The notes under the pieces were generated by a model. The model ran no database searches and was not told where the DNA came from. It was given only the letters and a program-made list of their open reading frames with translations. A stretch of 64,000 nt of DNA from Actinomadura rayongensis (GTDB lineage Bacteria; Actinomycetota; Actinomycetes; Streptosporangiales; Streptosporangiaceae), in NCBI RefSeq assembly GCF_009831215.1, contig NZ_WUTW01000007.1, positions 124,001-188,000 of the forward strand. Reading direction: 5' to 3'. Shown piece by piece: positions 51,655 to 59,883 of the stretch (positions are counted from its first letter, which is position 1; every line of letters begins with the position of its first letter). Made by a program: the position numbers and the translations under genes.

Positions 51655-54600
51655 CGAGCAGCATGACGGCGGCGGTGGTCAGCGCGGTGTAGACGGTCGT
51701 CGCAGTCGTCTCGGCTGCGCCGAACAGCGCCCACAGGACGAGCCGCGTGAGACGCGCGGCGGCAGCCGCCCACGCGGCGGCGCGGATGCCCTGCCACGCC
51801 AGCGGCACCGCAACCAGCGTGACGAATGCGAGCATCATCACGACGGCGGTGCCAAGCCCACTCGCGGTCACATCGGCGGCCGTACGCGCAACCGACCCGT
51901 CGACCAGCCCGCTCACCAGCCCCGCGCCGAGATCCGCCACGGCCAACCCGGCCGCGAGCGCCAACCCGGCCACGGCGGCCCGCGACCGCGGCAACCCGCG
52001 CGAGGGCCGCCGATGCCGCGGCCGAGCGACCAAGGGCACTCGCCCAGGCGCATACGAAGGCGCGCCCGACGGCGCGGCCGGACCCGACGGCGCGGGCGCG
52101 GACGGTCCCCGCAGCGGCGGCCGGGCGCCGAGCCGCCCACCGCGAGGCCGCCGCCGTTCGGGCCCCCGATAGACCCCGCCCCACGCGTCCCCGTCCTCAC
52201 GCGGAGGCAGCTGCTCGAACTCGTCCTCCGGCGCGCCCGCCGCGTACGGCACAGTCCCGCCCTCCGGCACGTCCGCACCGCGAGGCGAGGGCACGCCGCC
52301 CGGCGCCCCGCCAGACGCAGGCGCACTATGCCCCGGCGATCCGGGCACGTGCGCGGATACGGGCGCCGACCCGCCGCGCGGCGCGTCCGCCGGCGACGCA
52401 ACCGCAGGACCAGAACCAACGGGAGGCGCCGCCTGCGGCGCGCCACCTGCGTCCCACGCACCCTCGCGGCCCGGCCCGGACGCCTCACCGCGCGCCGCAC
52501 CCGGCGCGTCCGCGCCGCCCGACGGCGGCACAAAGCCAGGCGCAGAACCAGGAGCGGGCGCCGCCTGCGGCGCGCCACTCGCGTCCGGCGCGGCCTCGGC
52601 GCCCGGCGCAGACGCCCCGCCGAGCGCCGACGCGGCGTGCGCCGCATGCGCGGCACCCGGCGCGGACGCGGGGCCAGATCCAGGCGCAGAACCAGCATGC
52701 GTCGGTCGCGGAGCAGCATCCGCACTCGACGCGGCTTCGCCGCCCGGCGCAGGCAGCTCCGACTCGGCGTGCGCCGCGCCTGGTGCGTCCGCGCCGCCCG
52801 GCGGCTCCGCAACGCGAGGAGCAGGTTCGGGCGCGGGCGTTGCCTGCGGCGCAACACCCGCGCCCGGCGCGGCCCCGGCGCCCGGCGCGGACACCCCGCC
52901 GCGCGTCGGCGCGGCGTGCGCGTTGCCCGGCGCGGGCGCCTCATCGTGCGCAGGCGCACCACCGCGCGCGGGCGCTGCAGGCGCCGCGCCCGGCGCGGAC
53001 GCGCTGCTCGACGGCGATGCGGATGCGGGGTCGGGCGCAGAACCAGCAGGCGGCGCTTGCGGCGCAGGCGTGCTTCCATTGCTCGGCGCGGGCGTCCCGT
53101 TGCGCGTCGGCGCGGCGTGCGCAGGAGGCTCGGTGCTCGGCCCGGGTGTCCCGTTGCGCGTCGGCGCGGCGTGCGCAGGAGGCGCGGTGCTCGGCGCGGA
53201 CGCGCTTTCGAGCGCCGGGACGGCGTTCGGCGCGGCCTCGGGATCGGGCGTGGAGCCCGCGTCCGGCGCAGCCTCACCTTGCGGCGCCGCCTCGCTGCGC
53301 GGGGCCGGGACGCCGCTCGGGGCGTGCCCGTGATCCGGCGCGGATGCCGCGCGCGGCGCGCCCTCACCGCTCCGTGCGGCCTTGCCTCGGCGCGCATGCG
53401 CATCGCTCGGCGTGGGAACCGCGCCCGGCGCGGCCTCGCCGTCCGGCGCGAGCGCCGCGTCCCGCGCGGACGCGGCGCCGGGCGCAGTGTCGTCCTCCCC
53501 CGATGGCTCGCCGCACGGCGCATTTGCCGCGTCCCGTTTAGGCAGCGCGTCCGGCGCGGAGGCCGCGCTGGGCGCGGAGAGCGCATCCCGCGCCGGCAGC
53601 GCGTTGGGCGCAGACGCCGCCGGAGCGGCGGGAGCCGCCTTCGGCCCGGCGGGCGCGGACTGCGCGTTCGGCGCCGCCGCATCCCGCACAGGTGGCCTGC
53701 CGGGCGCGGAGGCCGCGTCCCGCGCGGGCACCATGTTCGGCGCGGGCACCGCGTTCGGCGCGTTCGGCGCGGGCGGCGCTGGCGACGCTGGCGACGCGTT
53801 TGGTGCTGGCGGAGCGGCGGGGGTGGCCGGCGCGTTGGGTGCGGGTTCGTTGCGTGGTGCGGGGACGGGGTTGGGTGCGGCGGCGGGTGGTGGTGGGGTC
53901 GTTCGGGGGCGGGCGGGGTTGGAGCGGCCGAAGGCGGGTGGGACGGTGCCCGGGGCGGGGCTTGTGCGGGCCTGGCCGAGGTCGCCGAGGAGGCCGAGCA
54001 GGACGGTCTCGGCGTCGGGGCGGTCGCGCGGGTCCTTGGCGAGGCAGGCGGCGGCGAAGTCCGCCACCGGGCCGGGCAGTGGGGCGAGGTCGGGTGTTTC
54101 GTGCTTGATGCGGTACATGACGGCGGGCAGCGGGCCGCCTGCGAAGGCGTCGCGGCCGGACGCGGCGAACAGGAGCGTGGCGGCCCAGGCGAACATGTCG
54201 GCGGCGGGGCCCGCAGTGCCGCCGTCGAGTTGTTCGGGGGCCATGTAGGCGAGGGTGCCGACGAGCGGGCCGGTGACGGTCGATCCGGCGTCCAGGAAGC
54301 GGGCGACGCCGAAGTCGATGACGCGCGGGCCGTCCGGGCCGAGCAGGACGTTGCGCGGTTTGAGGTCGCGGTGGACGACTCCCGCCCGGTGGATGGCGGC
54401 CAGCGCGGTCGCGGTGCCGACGGCGAGCCGGTCCAGGTCCCCGCCCGTGCGGGGGCCGGACGACCGGACGAGGTCCCGCAGCGACGGGCCGGGCACGTAC
54501 TCGCTGACGATGTAGGGCCGGTCCCCCGCGAGGTCGGCGTCGAGCACTTGCGCCGTGCAGAAGCCCGCGACGCGCTGCAGCAGCGCCAGTTCCCGGACGA

Positions 54601-54787
54601 ACCGGGCGCGCGCCGTCGCGTCGCCGAGCAGTTCGGCGTGCAGCAGCTTGACGGCGACGGGCGGTCCGCCGCCCTCGGCCCGGCCGAGGTACACGGTGCC
54701 CTGCCCGCCCGCCCCGAGCCGGCCGAGGATGCGGAACTCGCCCAGCCGCACGGGATCGCCGGGGCCGAGTGGGGCCGGTTCGACCAT
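51617..54787 (-). CDS. Ser/Thr protein kinase with long Pro/Ala linker and C-terminal membrane helices
   Basis: A 1056-residue protein. The kinase domain (about 15-270) has Lys47 (V-A-V-K-L-L), H-R-D-L-K-P-R-N (139-146), D-F-G-V-A (158-162) and A-P-E-Q-L. An unusually long low-complexity linker of about 600 residues follows (near 275-890), made of Pro/Ala/Gly with recurrent P-x-A-x-P-x-A patterns and repeated A-H-A-A-P-T-R-N-G-T-P elements. Three to four membrane helices (about 935-1045) end the chain, so there is no outer sensor domain. A GGGGGATGG site precedes the ATG. The 3' end is part of a repeat array. Confidence 0.88.
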   Translation of the reverse strand: MVEPAPLGPGDPVRLGEFRILGRLGAGGQGTVYLGRAEGGGPPVAVKLLHAELLGDATARARFVRELALLQRVAGFCTAQVLDADLAGDRPYIVSEYVPGPSLRDLVRSSGPRTGGDLDRLAVGTATALAAIHRAGVVHRDLKPRNVLLGPDGPRVIDFGVARFLDAGSTVTGPLVGTLAYMAPEQLDGGTAGPAADMFAWAATLLFAASGRDAFAGGPLPAVMYRIKHETPDLAPLPGPVADFAAACLAKDPRDRPDAETVLLGLLGDLGQARTSPAPGTVPPAFGRSNPARPRTTPPPPAAAPNPVPAPRNEPAPNAPATPAAPPAPNASPASPAPPAPNAPNAVPAPNMVPARDAASAPGRPPVRDAAAPNAQSAPAGPKAAPAAPAASAPNALPARDALSAPSAASAPDALPKRDAANAPCGEPSGEDDTAPGAASARDAALAPDGEAAPGAVPTPSDAHARRGKAARSGEGAPRAASAPDHGHAPSGVPAPRSEAAPQGEAAPDAGSTPDPEAAPNAVPALESASAPSTAPPAHAAPTRNGTPGPSTEPPAHAAPTRNGTPAPSNGSTPAPQAPPAGSAPDPASASPSSSASAPGAAPAAPARGGAPAHDEAPAPGNAHAAPTRGGVSAPGAGAAPGAGVAPQATPAPEPAPRVAEPPGGADAPGAAHAESELPAPGGEAASSADAAPRPTHAGSAPGSGPASAPGAAHAAHAASALGGASAPGAEAAPDASGAPQAAPAPGSAPGFVPPSGGADAPGAARGEASGPGREGAWDAGGAPQAAPPVGSGPAVASPADAPRGGSAPVSAHVPGSPGHSAPASGGAPGGVPSPRGADVPEGGTVPYAAGAPEDEFEQLPPREDGDAWGGVYRGPERRRPRGGRLGARPPLRGPSAPAPSGPAAPSGAPSYAPGRVPLVARPRHRRPSRGLPRSRAAVAGLALAAGLAVADLGAGLVSGLVDGSVARTAADVTASGLGTAVVMMLAFVTLVAVPLAWQGIRAAAWAAAAARLTRLVLWALFGAAETTATTVYTALTTAAVMLLARALNRRARRTR

Positions 54788-55170
54788 GCGCCATCCCCCG
54801 CGGTGACCGGCCGCGGCCGGTGAAAGGAAACAGGTACGCCGGGGGCGCCCGCCCCCGCGCCTCGAAGAATAACGGAAAGGGCGTCCCCGGCGAGAAGTCC
54901 GGACGCGGCGGCCTCGGAATGCCCACCACGACCGCCCGACATTTCGCCAACAATTACTGATATAAACAGCGAAATCCCTGATGAGGCCCCCACGAAAAGC
55001 AATCGACGCGCCCCCGGCACGGCATTACACTCGGCCCGTCCGGCCGGTGCGAAATGACCACATCCCGACAGATCCCGGCCACCAGAAGACGCAGTTTCCC
55101 CGCCCGCCCGCCGGGTAGGGGCGGCGCCCGGGCTGGCCATCGGACCGCTCCATGTACTACATTCGCTCAT
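54788..55170. other. Divergent intergenic region between kinase and ArsR genes
   Basis: 383 bp without a gene. It contains the perfect 16-bp palindrome ACCGGCCGCGGCCGGT (54806-54821) in the kinase leader, an AT-rich stretch (about 54925-55000) likely to hold kinase promoter elements, and the ArsR promoter at its right end. No RNA gene is recognised. Confidence 0.55.
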
Positions 55171-55176
55171 ATGAGC
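55158..55176 (+). promoter_or_regulatory. Leaderless ArsR promoter and operator
   Basis: TACATT (55158-55163) is a TANNNT -10 seven nt before ATG 55171. GCTCATATGAGC (55165-55176) is a perfect 12-bp palindrome spanning the transcription and translation start. ArsR/SmtB operators commonly have such an inverted repeat with central ATAT, so metal-free repressor would block initiation directly. Confidence 0.7.
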
Positions 55177-55560
55177 AGTGGTTCAGACGTCGCGCTGCCG
55201 GCCGGCGCCCCGGCGCGTCCGGTCGAGCCGGAGAAGGTCGCCCGGGTGATCGCCGCGCTCCCCGGCGCGGACACGGTCGCCGAGCTGGCGGACGTGTTCG
55301 GCCTCCTCGCCGACCCCGGCCGGCTGCGCCTCATCACGGCGCTGCTCGAAGGGGACGAGATGTGCGTCCGCGACCTCGCCGTCGCGTCCGGCCAGTCGGA
55401 GTCGGCGGTGTCGCACGCGCTCCGCCTGCTGCGCGCGAGCCGCGTGGTCAGGGTCCGGCGGGACGGCCGCCATGGCTACTACCGGCTCGACGACACCCAC
55501 GTGCGGCTGCTGCTGCAACTCGCGCTCGCTCACGTCGGCCACGAGAGGGAGGGCGCATGA
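55171..55560 (+). CDS. ArsR/SmtB-family metal sensor, Zn/Co type
   Basis: A 129-residue winged-helix repressor with L-A-D-P-G-R-L-R-L-I-T-A-L-L in helix 1 of the DNA-binding part and recognition helix S-E-S-A-V-S-H-A-L-R-L-L. The C-terminal helix has Asp-x-His, then His 11 residues on and His 3 further (D-T-H ... H-V-G-H). This is exactly the spacing of the alpha-5 zinc site of CzrA/SmtB, so Zn(II) or Co(II) sensing is likely. A TACATT -10 seven nt upstream implies a leaderless mRNA. The stop overlaps the CDF exporter ATG. Confidence 0.92.
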   Translation: MSSGSDVALPAGAPARPVEPEKVARVIAALPGADTVAELADVFGLLADPGRLRLITALLEGDEMCVRDLAVASGQSESAVSHALRLLRASRVVRVRRDGRHGYYRLDDTHVRLLLQLALAHVGHEREGA

Positions 55561-56528
55561 GCGCGGGGCACGGCCACGGCCACGGCATCACCCAGGGCGG
55601 CGACCGCCGTCCGCTGGCCGGGGCGCTGGCGCTGATCCTCGCGTTCATGGCCGGGGAGGTCGGCGTCGGGCTGGCCGCCGGGTCGCTGGCGCTGCTGTCG
55701 GACGCCGCGCACATGCTCACCGACGCGTTCGCGATCGCCCTCGCGCTGGTCGCGATGCGGATCGCGGCGCGTCCCCCGCGCGGCGGCTACACCTATGGCC
55801 TGCGCCGCGCCGAGATCCTGTCCGCGCAGCTCAACGGCCTGACGCTGATCCTGCTCGCGGTGTACTTCGTCTACGAGGGCGTGTGGCGGCTCGTCCGTCC
55901 GCCGGACGTGGACGGCCTGCCGGTGCTGATCACCTCGCTCGCCGGGATCGTCGTGAACGTCGCCGCGTCCTGGCTGATCAGCCGCGCCAACCGGACGAGC
56001 CTGAACGTCGAGGGAGCGTTCCAGCACATCCTCAACGACCTGTACGCGTTCATCGCGACGGCCGTCGCGGGCCTCGTGGTGTGGCGGACGGGCTTCGCGC
56101 GGGCGGACGCCGTCGCGTCCCTGGTCGTCGCGGCGCTGATGGTCAAGGCGGGCTACGGGCTGCTGCGCGACGCCGGACGCGTCCTGATGGAGGCGGCGCC
56201 GTCCGGCCTGGACCCGGCCGAGCTGGGCGAGCGGCTGGCGGCACGGCCGTGCGTGCAGGAGGTTCACGACCTTCACGTCTGGGAGGTCAGCTCCGGCTAC
56301 CCGGCGCTGTCGGCGCACGTGCTGGTGGACGCGGCGGGCGACTGCCACGGCGTCCGCCGCGACCTGCAGACCCTGCTGCGCGACGACTACGGCATCACCC
56401 ACACGACCCTCGAAGTCGACCATGTGGACGACGAGTTCCACTGCGAGGACCCGCACGGCCCCCGGCACGTCGCCGAGCCGGACGGCGACCCGCACGAGCA
56501 CGCCGGACCGGCCCGCTGCGACCACTGA
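55557..56528 (+). CDS. Cation diffusion facilitator, Zn/Cd/Co exporter (CzcD-like)
   Basis: A 323-residue CDF transporter with a His-rich start (G-H-G-H-G-H-G), six membrane helices, transport-site H-x-x-x-D pairs in S-D-A-A-H-M-L-T-D-A and H-I-L-N-D-L-Y, and a cytoplasmic C-terminal domain with V-H-D-L-H-V-W-E-V. The tail is again His/Asp/Glu-rich. It should export Zn(II) or similar ions by proton antiport when the co-transcribed ArsR sensor releases its operator. ATGA overlap with arsR. Confidence 0.95.
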   Translation: MSAGHGHGHGITQGGDRRPLAGALALILAFMAGEVGVGLAAGSLALLSDAAHMLTDAFAIALALVAMRIAARPPRGGYTYGLRRAEILSAQLNGLTLILLAVYFVYEGVWRLVRPPDVDGLPVLITSLAGIVVNVAASWLISRANRTSLNVEGAFQHILNDLYAFIATAVAGLVVWRTGFARADAVASLVVAALMVKAGYGLLRDAGRVLMEAAPSGLDPAELGERLAARPCVQEVHDLHVWEVSSGYPALSAHVLVDAAGDCHGVRRDLQTLLRDDYGITHTTLEVDHVDDEFHCEDPHGPRHVAEPDGDPHEHAGPARCDH

Positions 56529-56547
56529 GGGACGCCTCCGTGCCGGA

Positions 56548-56566
56548 TAGGGTGACCGGGACGGAG
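56548..56566 (+). promoter_or_regulatory. Promoter -10 and ribosome-binding site of the lipid kinase gene
   Basis: TAGGGT (56548-56553) is a typical actinobacterial -10, and GGAGG near 56562-56566 precedes ATG 56582. Together they favour that ATG over the GTG at 56540, which lies upstream of the -10. Confidence 0.5.
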
Positions 56567-56581
56567 GGAGCGTCCGCCGAA

Positions 56582-57550
56582 ATGCGCAGCAAGTCCGAAC
56601 TGGAGGCAGCCGTCCGCGACCCGCACCGCCGCCGCGCGGTGCTGATGGTGAACACCCGGTCCCGCCGGGGCCGCCGCCGGTATCCGGTCGTGCGCCGGCT
56701 GCTCGCCGAGGCCGGGCTGGAGTTCGCCCGCGTCATCCCGGTGACCGATCCGACGAAGCTGGACGCCCTGTTCAAAGAGGTCCTGGCGCTGGACCCGGAC
56801 CTGGTCGTCGTCGGCGGCGGAGACGGCACGATCGCGGCGGCCGTCAGCCATCTCGCCCACCGGGACGTGGCGCTCGGCGTCCTCCCGCTCGGCACGACGA
56901 ACAACTTCGCCCGCACGCTCGAACTCCCGATGGACACCGCCCGCGCCGTGCGCATCCTGGTCGACGGCAAGGTCGCGGACGTGGACGTCGGCTGGTTCGC
57001 CGGAACCGACGACCCCGACGACCCGGACGGCCGCGGCCACATCTTCGCCAACATGGTCAGCCTCGGCCTGTCGGTGCAGGTCGCCGAGCACGTGCCGCAC
57101 GGGCTGAAGCGCGTCCTCGGGCGTCCGGCGTACGCGCTGACGGCGGCGCGGCTGCTGCCGAGGCACCGGCCGTTCCGCGCGACCGTCCGGATCAGGGACG
57201 AGAGCTTCGACCTGACGACGCACCAGCTCAACATCGCCAACGGCGCGCACCACAGCGGACAGCGGATCGCGCACGACGCCAGCCCCGACGACCGGCTGCT
57301 CGCCGTCTACCGGCTCGGGGACGAGCGGCGGCTGCGGCTGGCGGCGGCGACCGTCCGGCACGTCCTGACCGGGCAGTGGCGGTCGCTCGGCGAGGAGGCG
57401 TTCCACACGGCGGGCGAGGTCAGCGTCAGCACCGAGCCGCCGATGCCGGTGGACGTGGACGGCGAGATCCGGGGGCGGACGCCCGTCCGGATCGTCCTGC
57501 ACGGGAACGCGCTGAAGGTGCTGGTCCCGCAGTCGTTCGTGGACGTCTGA
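56582..57550 (+). CDS. Diacylglycerol kinase-family lipid kinase
   Basis: A 322-residue member of the DAGK/sphingosine-kinase/YegS family. It has the early V-N-T-R-S-R-R-G, the nucleotide loop V-V-G-G-G-D-G-T-I (about 75-83), P-L-G-T-T-N-N-F-A (about 102-110) and a C-terminal beta-sandwich ending V-D-V-D-G-E. It would phosphorylate diacylglycerol or a related lipid at the membrane. A GTG at 56540 would add 14 residues, but promoter signals lie inside that extension. It has no evident link with the metal-export genes upstream. Confidence 0.9.
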   Translation: MRSKSELEAAVRDPHRRRAVLMVNTRSRRGRRRYPVVRRLLAEAGLEFARVIPVTDPTKLDALFKEVLALDPDLVVVGGGDGTIAAAVSHLAHRDVALGVLPLGTTNNFARTLELPMDTARAVRILVDGKVADVDVGWFAGTDDPDDPDGRGHIFANMVSLGLSVQVAEHVPHGLKRVLGRPAYALTAARLLPRHRPFRATVRIRDESFDLTTHQLNIANGAHHSGQRIAHDASPDDRLLAVYRLGDERRLRLAAATVRHVLTGQWRSLGEEAFHTAGEVSVSTEPPMPVDVDGEIRGRTPVRIVLHGNALKVLVPQSFVDV

Positions 57551-57587
57551 CGTGATTCGCCCGGAGCCGTCCGGGCAGGCTACGGGC

Positions 57588-58289
57588 ATGGACGACAGTG
57601 CGCTTGACGGGCTGGACCCGTTCGATCTCCTCGACGCCGAGGCCGCCCGCCTCGACGCCTACTTCACCGTGCTCACCGGCGCGGAGTGGGACGTGCCGTC
57701 CCGGAACGAGGGCTGGTCGCGGCGGGACGTCCTCGCCCATCTGGCGGGCGAGGAACTGTACAACCACGCCTGCCTCAACGACGATCTCGACGGTCTCGGC
57801 GAGCTGCTGCAGCGTGCGGGCGTCACCGGCCTGGACGGGTTCAACCAGTGGTCGGTGGAGACGCGGCGCGGCCTGCCGATCGACGAGATCACGGCGGAGT
57901 GGCGGCAGAAGAACGCCGAGACGCGGCGGCGGATGCGGGCGCTCGGCCCGGACGCGACGCTCCCCACGATGTCCGGCCCGTACCCGGTCGGGCTGCAGAC
58001 GTTCCACTACGCCGTCGAGTACGCCACGCACGGCGACGACATCGACGTGCCCGTCGCCCCGGACGAGCGGCCCGGCCGCGCCGCCTGGCGGGCGCGGTTC
58101 GGCCTGTTCGCCCTGGACGAGCGGGACACGCCCGTCGAGATCCACGAGAGCCCGGGCGGCTACCGGGTGTCGCTGGACGGCGCGTCCGCCGACCTGTCCA
58201 CCGAGGAGTTCGCGGAGGCGACCGTCCGGCGGCTGCCGCCGGACCACCCGCTGCCCGCCCCCCTGCGGCGTGAGCTGGGCGGGGCCTGA
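57588..58289 (+). CDS. DinB-fold protein, mycothiol-dependent maleylpyruvate isomerase-like
   Basis: A 233-residue four-helix-bundle protein of the MDMPI/DinB type. The metal triad is visible as His51 (V-L-A-H-L-A-G), Glu144 and His148 (A-V-E-Y-A-T-H-G-D-D), matching the His-Glu-His arrangement of mycothiol-dependent maleylpyruvate isomerase. W-D-V-P-S-R-N-E-G-W is the family start region. I chose ATG 57588 because TACGGG lies just before it; a GTG at 57552 is also open. Many actinomycetes carry numerous such paralogues, so the isomerase activity is only a candidate. The gentisate operon in this window lacks this step. Confidence 0.75.
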   Translation: MDDSALDGLDPFDLLDAEAARLDAYFTVLTGAEWDVPSRNEGWSRRDVLAHLAGEELYNHACLNDDLDGLGELLQRAGVTGLDGFNQWSVETRRGLPIDEITAEWRQKNAETRRRMRALGPDATLPTMSGPYPVGLQTFHYAVEYATHGDDIDVPVAPDERPGRAAWRARFGLFALDERDTPVEIHESPGGYRVSLDGASADLSTEEFAEATVRRLPPDHPLPAPLRRELGGA

Positions 58290-58292
58290 CGG

Positions 58293-59117
58293 TCAGGCGA
58301 GTTCGGCCATGTCCGCGCCGGTCAGCACCACGTCCGCCGCGCCCATGTTCTCCTCCAGATGCGCCACCGAGGACGTCCCGGGAATCGCCAGCGCCGCCGG
58401 GGACAGCGCGAGCAGCCCGGCCAGCAGCACCTGCGGAACCGTCGCGCCGACGCGTGCGGCGACCTTCGCGACGCGCGGGTCGTCGGGCAGCCCGAACCCG
58501 CCGAGCGGGAAGTACGGCACGTAGGCGATGCCGTCGCGCTCGCAGACGGCCAGCATCGCGGTGTCGGCGGGCTGGGACACGTCGAAGCGGTTCTGCACGG
58601 CGACGACCGGCGCGATGCTTCGCGCTTCTTCGAGCTGCGGCAGCGTCACATGGCTGACGCCGAGGTGCCGGATCAGCCCTTCGTCCCGCAGCGCGGCGAG
58701 GACTTCGAAGCGCTCGGCGATGGAGTCCTCGGTCGGCACGTCGATGCCGCCGGGCCGCAGGTAGACCAGGTCGAGACGGTCGCGGCCGAGTTCGCGCAGG
58801 TTGCGCTCCACCTCGCCGCGCAGCGCATCCGTCGGGAGCTGCCCGGTCGGGTACGGATCGTCCGGCGCGCGGGCCGGGCCGACCTTGGTGGCGATCGTGA
58901 TCTCCGGCCCGAGCGCGGCGTCGCGGATGAGGTCGTTGGCGGCCAGGCCGTTCCGGAAGTAGAACGCGGCGGTGTCGATGTGGTCGGCGCCGAGGTCGAC
59001 GGCGCGGCGCAGTACCCCGGCTGCCGCATCCCGGTCGTCCGCGAGCGGGAGCCGCATCGCGCCGAAGCCGAGGCGCCGGATCGTCCGGTCGCCGAGGGTC
59101 CAGGTGTCGTTCGTCAT
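58293..59117 (-). CDS. Aldo/keto reductase
   Basis: A 274-residue TIM-barrel oxidoreductase. It has G-F-G-A-M-R-L-P near the start, catalytic Asp and Tyr in D-H-I-D-T-A-A-F-Y, Lys in I-A-T-K-V-G, and the NADPH-binding end I-P-G-T-S-S-V-A-H-L-E-E-N. The usual active-site His of the L-H motif is replaced (L-V-Y-L-R-P-G-G), as in the YdhF-like branch, which may alter substrate choice. It is convergent with the MDMPI-like gene by 3 bp and divergent from the LuxR-type gene. Confidence 0.88.
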   Translation of the reverse strand: MTNDTWTLGDRTIRRLGFGAMRLPLADDRDAAAGVLRRAVDLGADHIDTAAFYFRNGLAANDLIRDAALGPEITIATKVGPARAPDDPYPTGQLPTDALRGEVERNLRELGRDRLDLVYLRPGGIDVPTEDSIAERFEVLAALRDEGLIRHLGVSHVTLPQLEEARSIAPVVAVQNRFDVSQPADTAMLAVCERDGIAYVPYFPLGGFGLPDDPRVAKVAARVGATVPQVLLAGLLALSPAALAIPGTSSVAHLEENMGAADVVLTGADMAELA

Positions 59118-59204
59118 GCGCTCAGCCTCGCCCCCGGCGGGACGCCCGGTCGATCCGCTGGCAGCTTGCTGCCACCTCGCCGCGCGGGGCAGACTTGAAG
59201 CGCG

Positions 59205-59855
59205 ATGAGCATCACCGTGCAGGGCGAGCAGGCCCTCTTCGAGCGCGCGGCGCACCTGTTCGGCGACGTCCGGGACGAGTTCGTGTGCGCCGCCGAGGAC
59301 ATGTGGACGTGGACGGCGCCGTCCGCCCGCGACCGCCTGCGCGCCATCCGCTCCCAGCGCCCGCCGAGCAGCCGCATCTGCAAGCTCTACACGCCGAAGG
59401 CCCTGGCCGACGAAGCGGACGAGCACGCGCTGGTCGAGGTCAGCGCGACCGGCGTCGAGGTGCGGATCTGCGTCACCCCGCTCCCCCACGAAACGATCGT
59501 CATGGACCGCCGCTTCGCGATCATGGCCGGCCCGCCGACGCGCGGAGTGCGCTCCTACACACTGGTCGAGGAACCGGCCGTGGTGGCGAGCATCCTGTCC
59601 TTGTACTGGGCAACCTGGGAGAAATCCCCCACACTGGCGTCCTTCCGCGCCGACCGGACGCCGTCCCTCTCCCCCGAAAGCCGCGACATCCTGCGCGTGC
59701 TGGCCCGCGGCCTCAAAGACGAGGCAGCGGCCCGCCACCTGAACCTCTCCTTGCGCACCTACCGCCGCCGCGTCGCCGAAATCTTGCTCCTTCTGAACGC
59801 CGAATCCCGCTTCCAGGCCGGGCAGAAGGCACAGGAACTCGGCCTCGTCCCCTGA
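59205..59855 (+). CDS. LuxR-type HTH regulator without receiver
   Basis: A 216-residue protein. The N-terminal 150 residues form a PLD-like or sensor domain of unknown ligand (R-I-C-K-L-Y-T-P-K, then V-E-V-R-I-C-V-T-P-L). The C-terminal HTH is L-S-P-E-S-R-D-I-L-R-V-L-A-R-G-L-K-D-E-A-A-A-R-H-L-N-L-S-L-R-T-Y-R-R-R in short form, a GerE-type helix set. Similar solo LuxR proteins with this N-terminus occur widely in actinomycetes, often next to metabolic genes. It is divergent from the aldo/keto reductase across 87 bp and may control it. Confidence 0.8.
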   Translation: MSITVQGEQALFERAAHLFGDVRDEFVCAAEDMWTWTAPSARDRLRAIRSQRPPSSRICKLYTPKALADEADEHALVEVSATGVEVRICVTPLPHETIVMDRRFAIMAGPPTRGVRSYTLVEEPAVVASILSLYWATWEKSPTLASFRADRTPSLSPESRDILRVLARGLKDEAAARHLNLSLRTYRRRVAEILLLLNAESRFQAGQKAQELGLVP

Positions 59856-59883
59856 TCACGGCCCGTCGCGCCGGCGCGCGTGA

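Noticed and set aside
51747..54960. Plus-strand long frames opposite the second kinase
   Set aside because: They mirror the Pro/Ala-rich linker, with Ala/Gly/Arg-rich peptides and no domain. The minus frame has an intact kinase.
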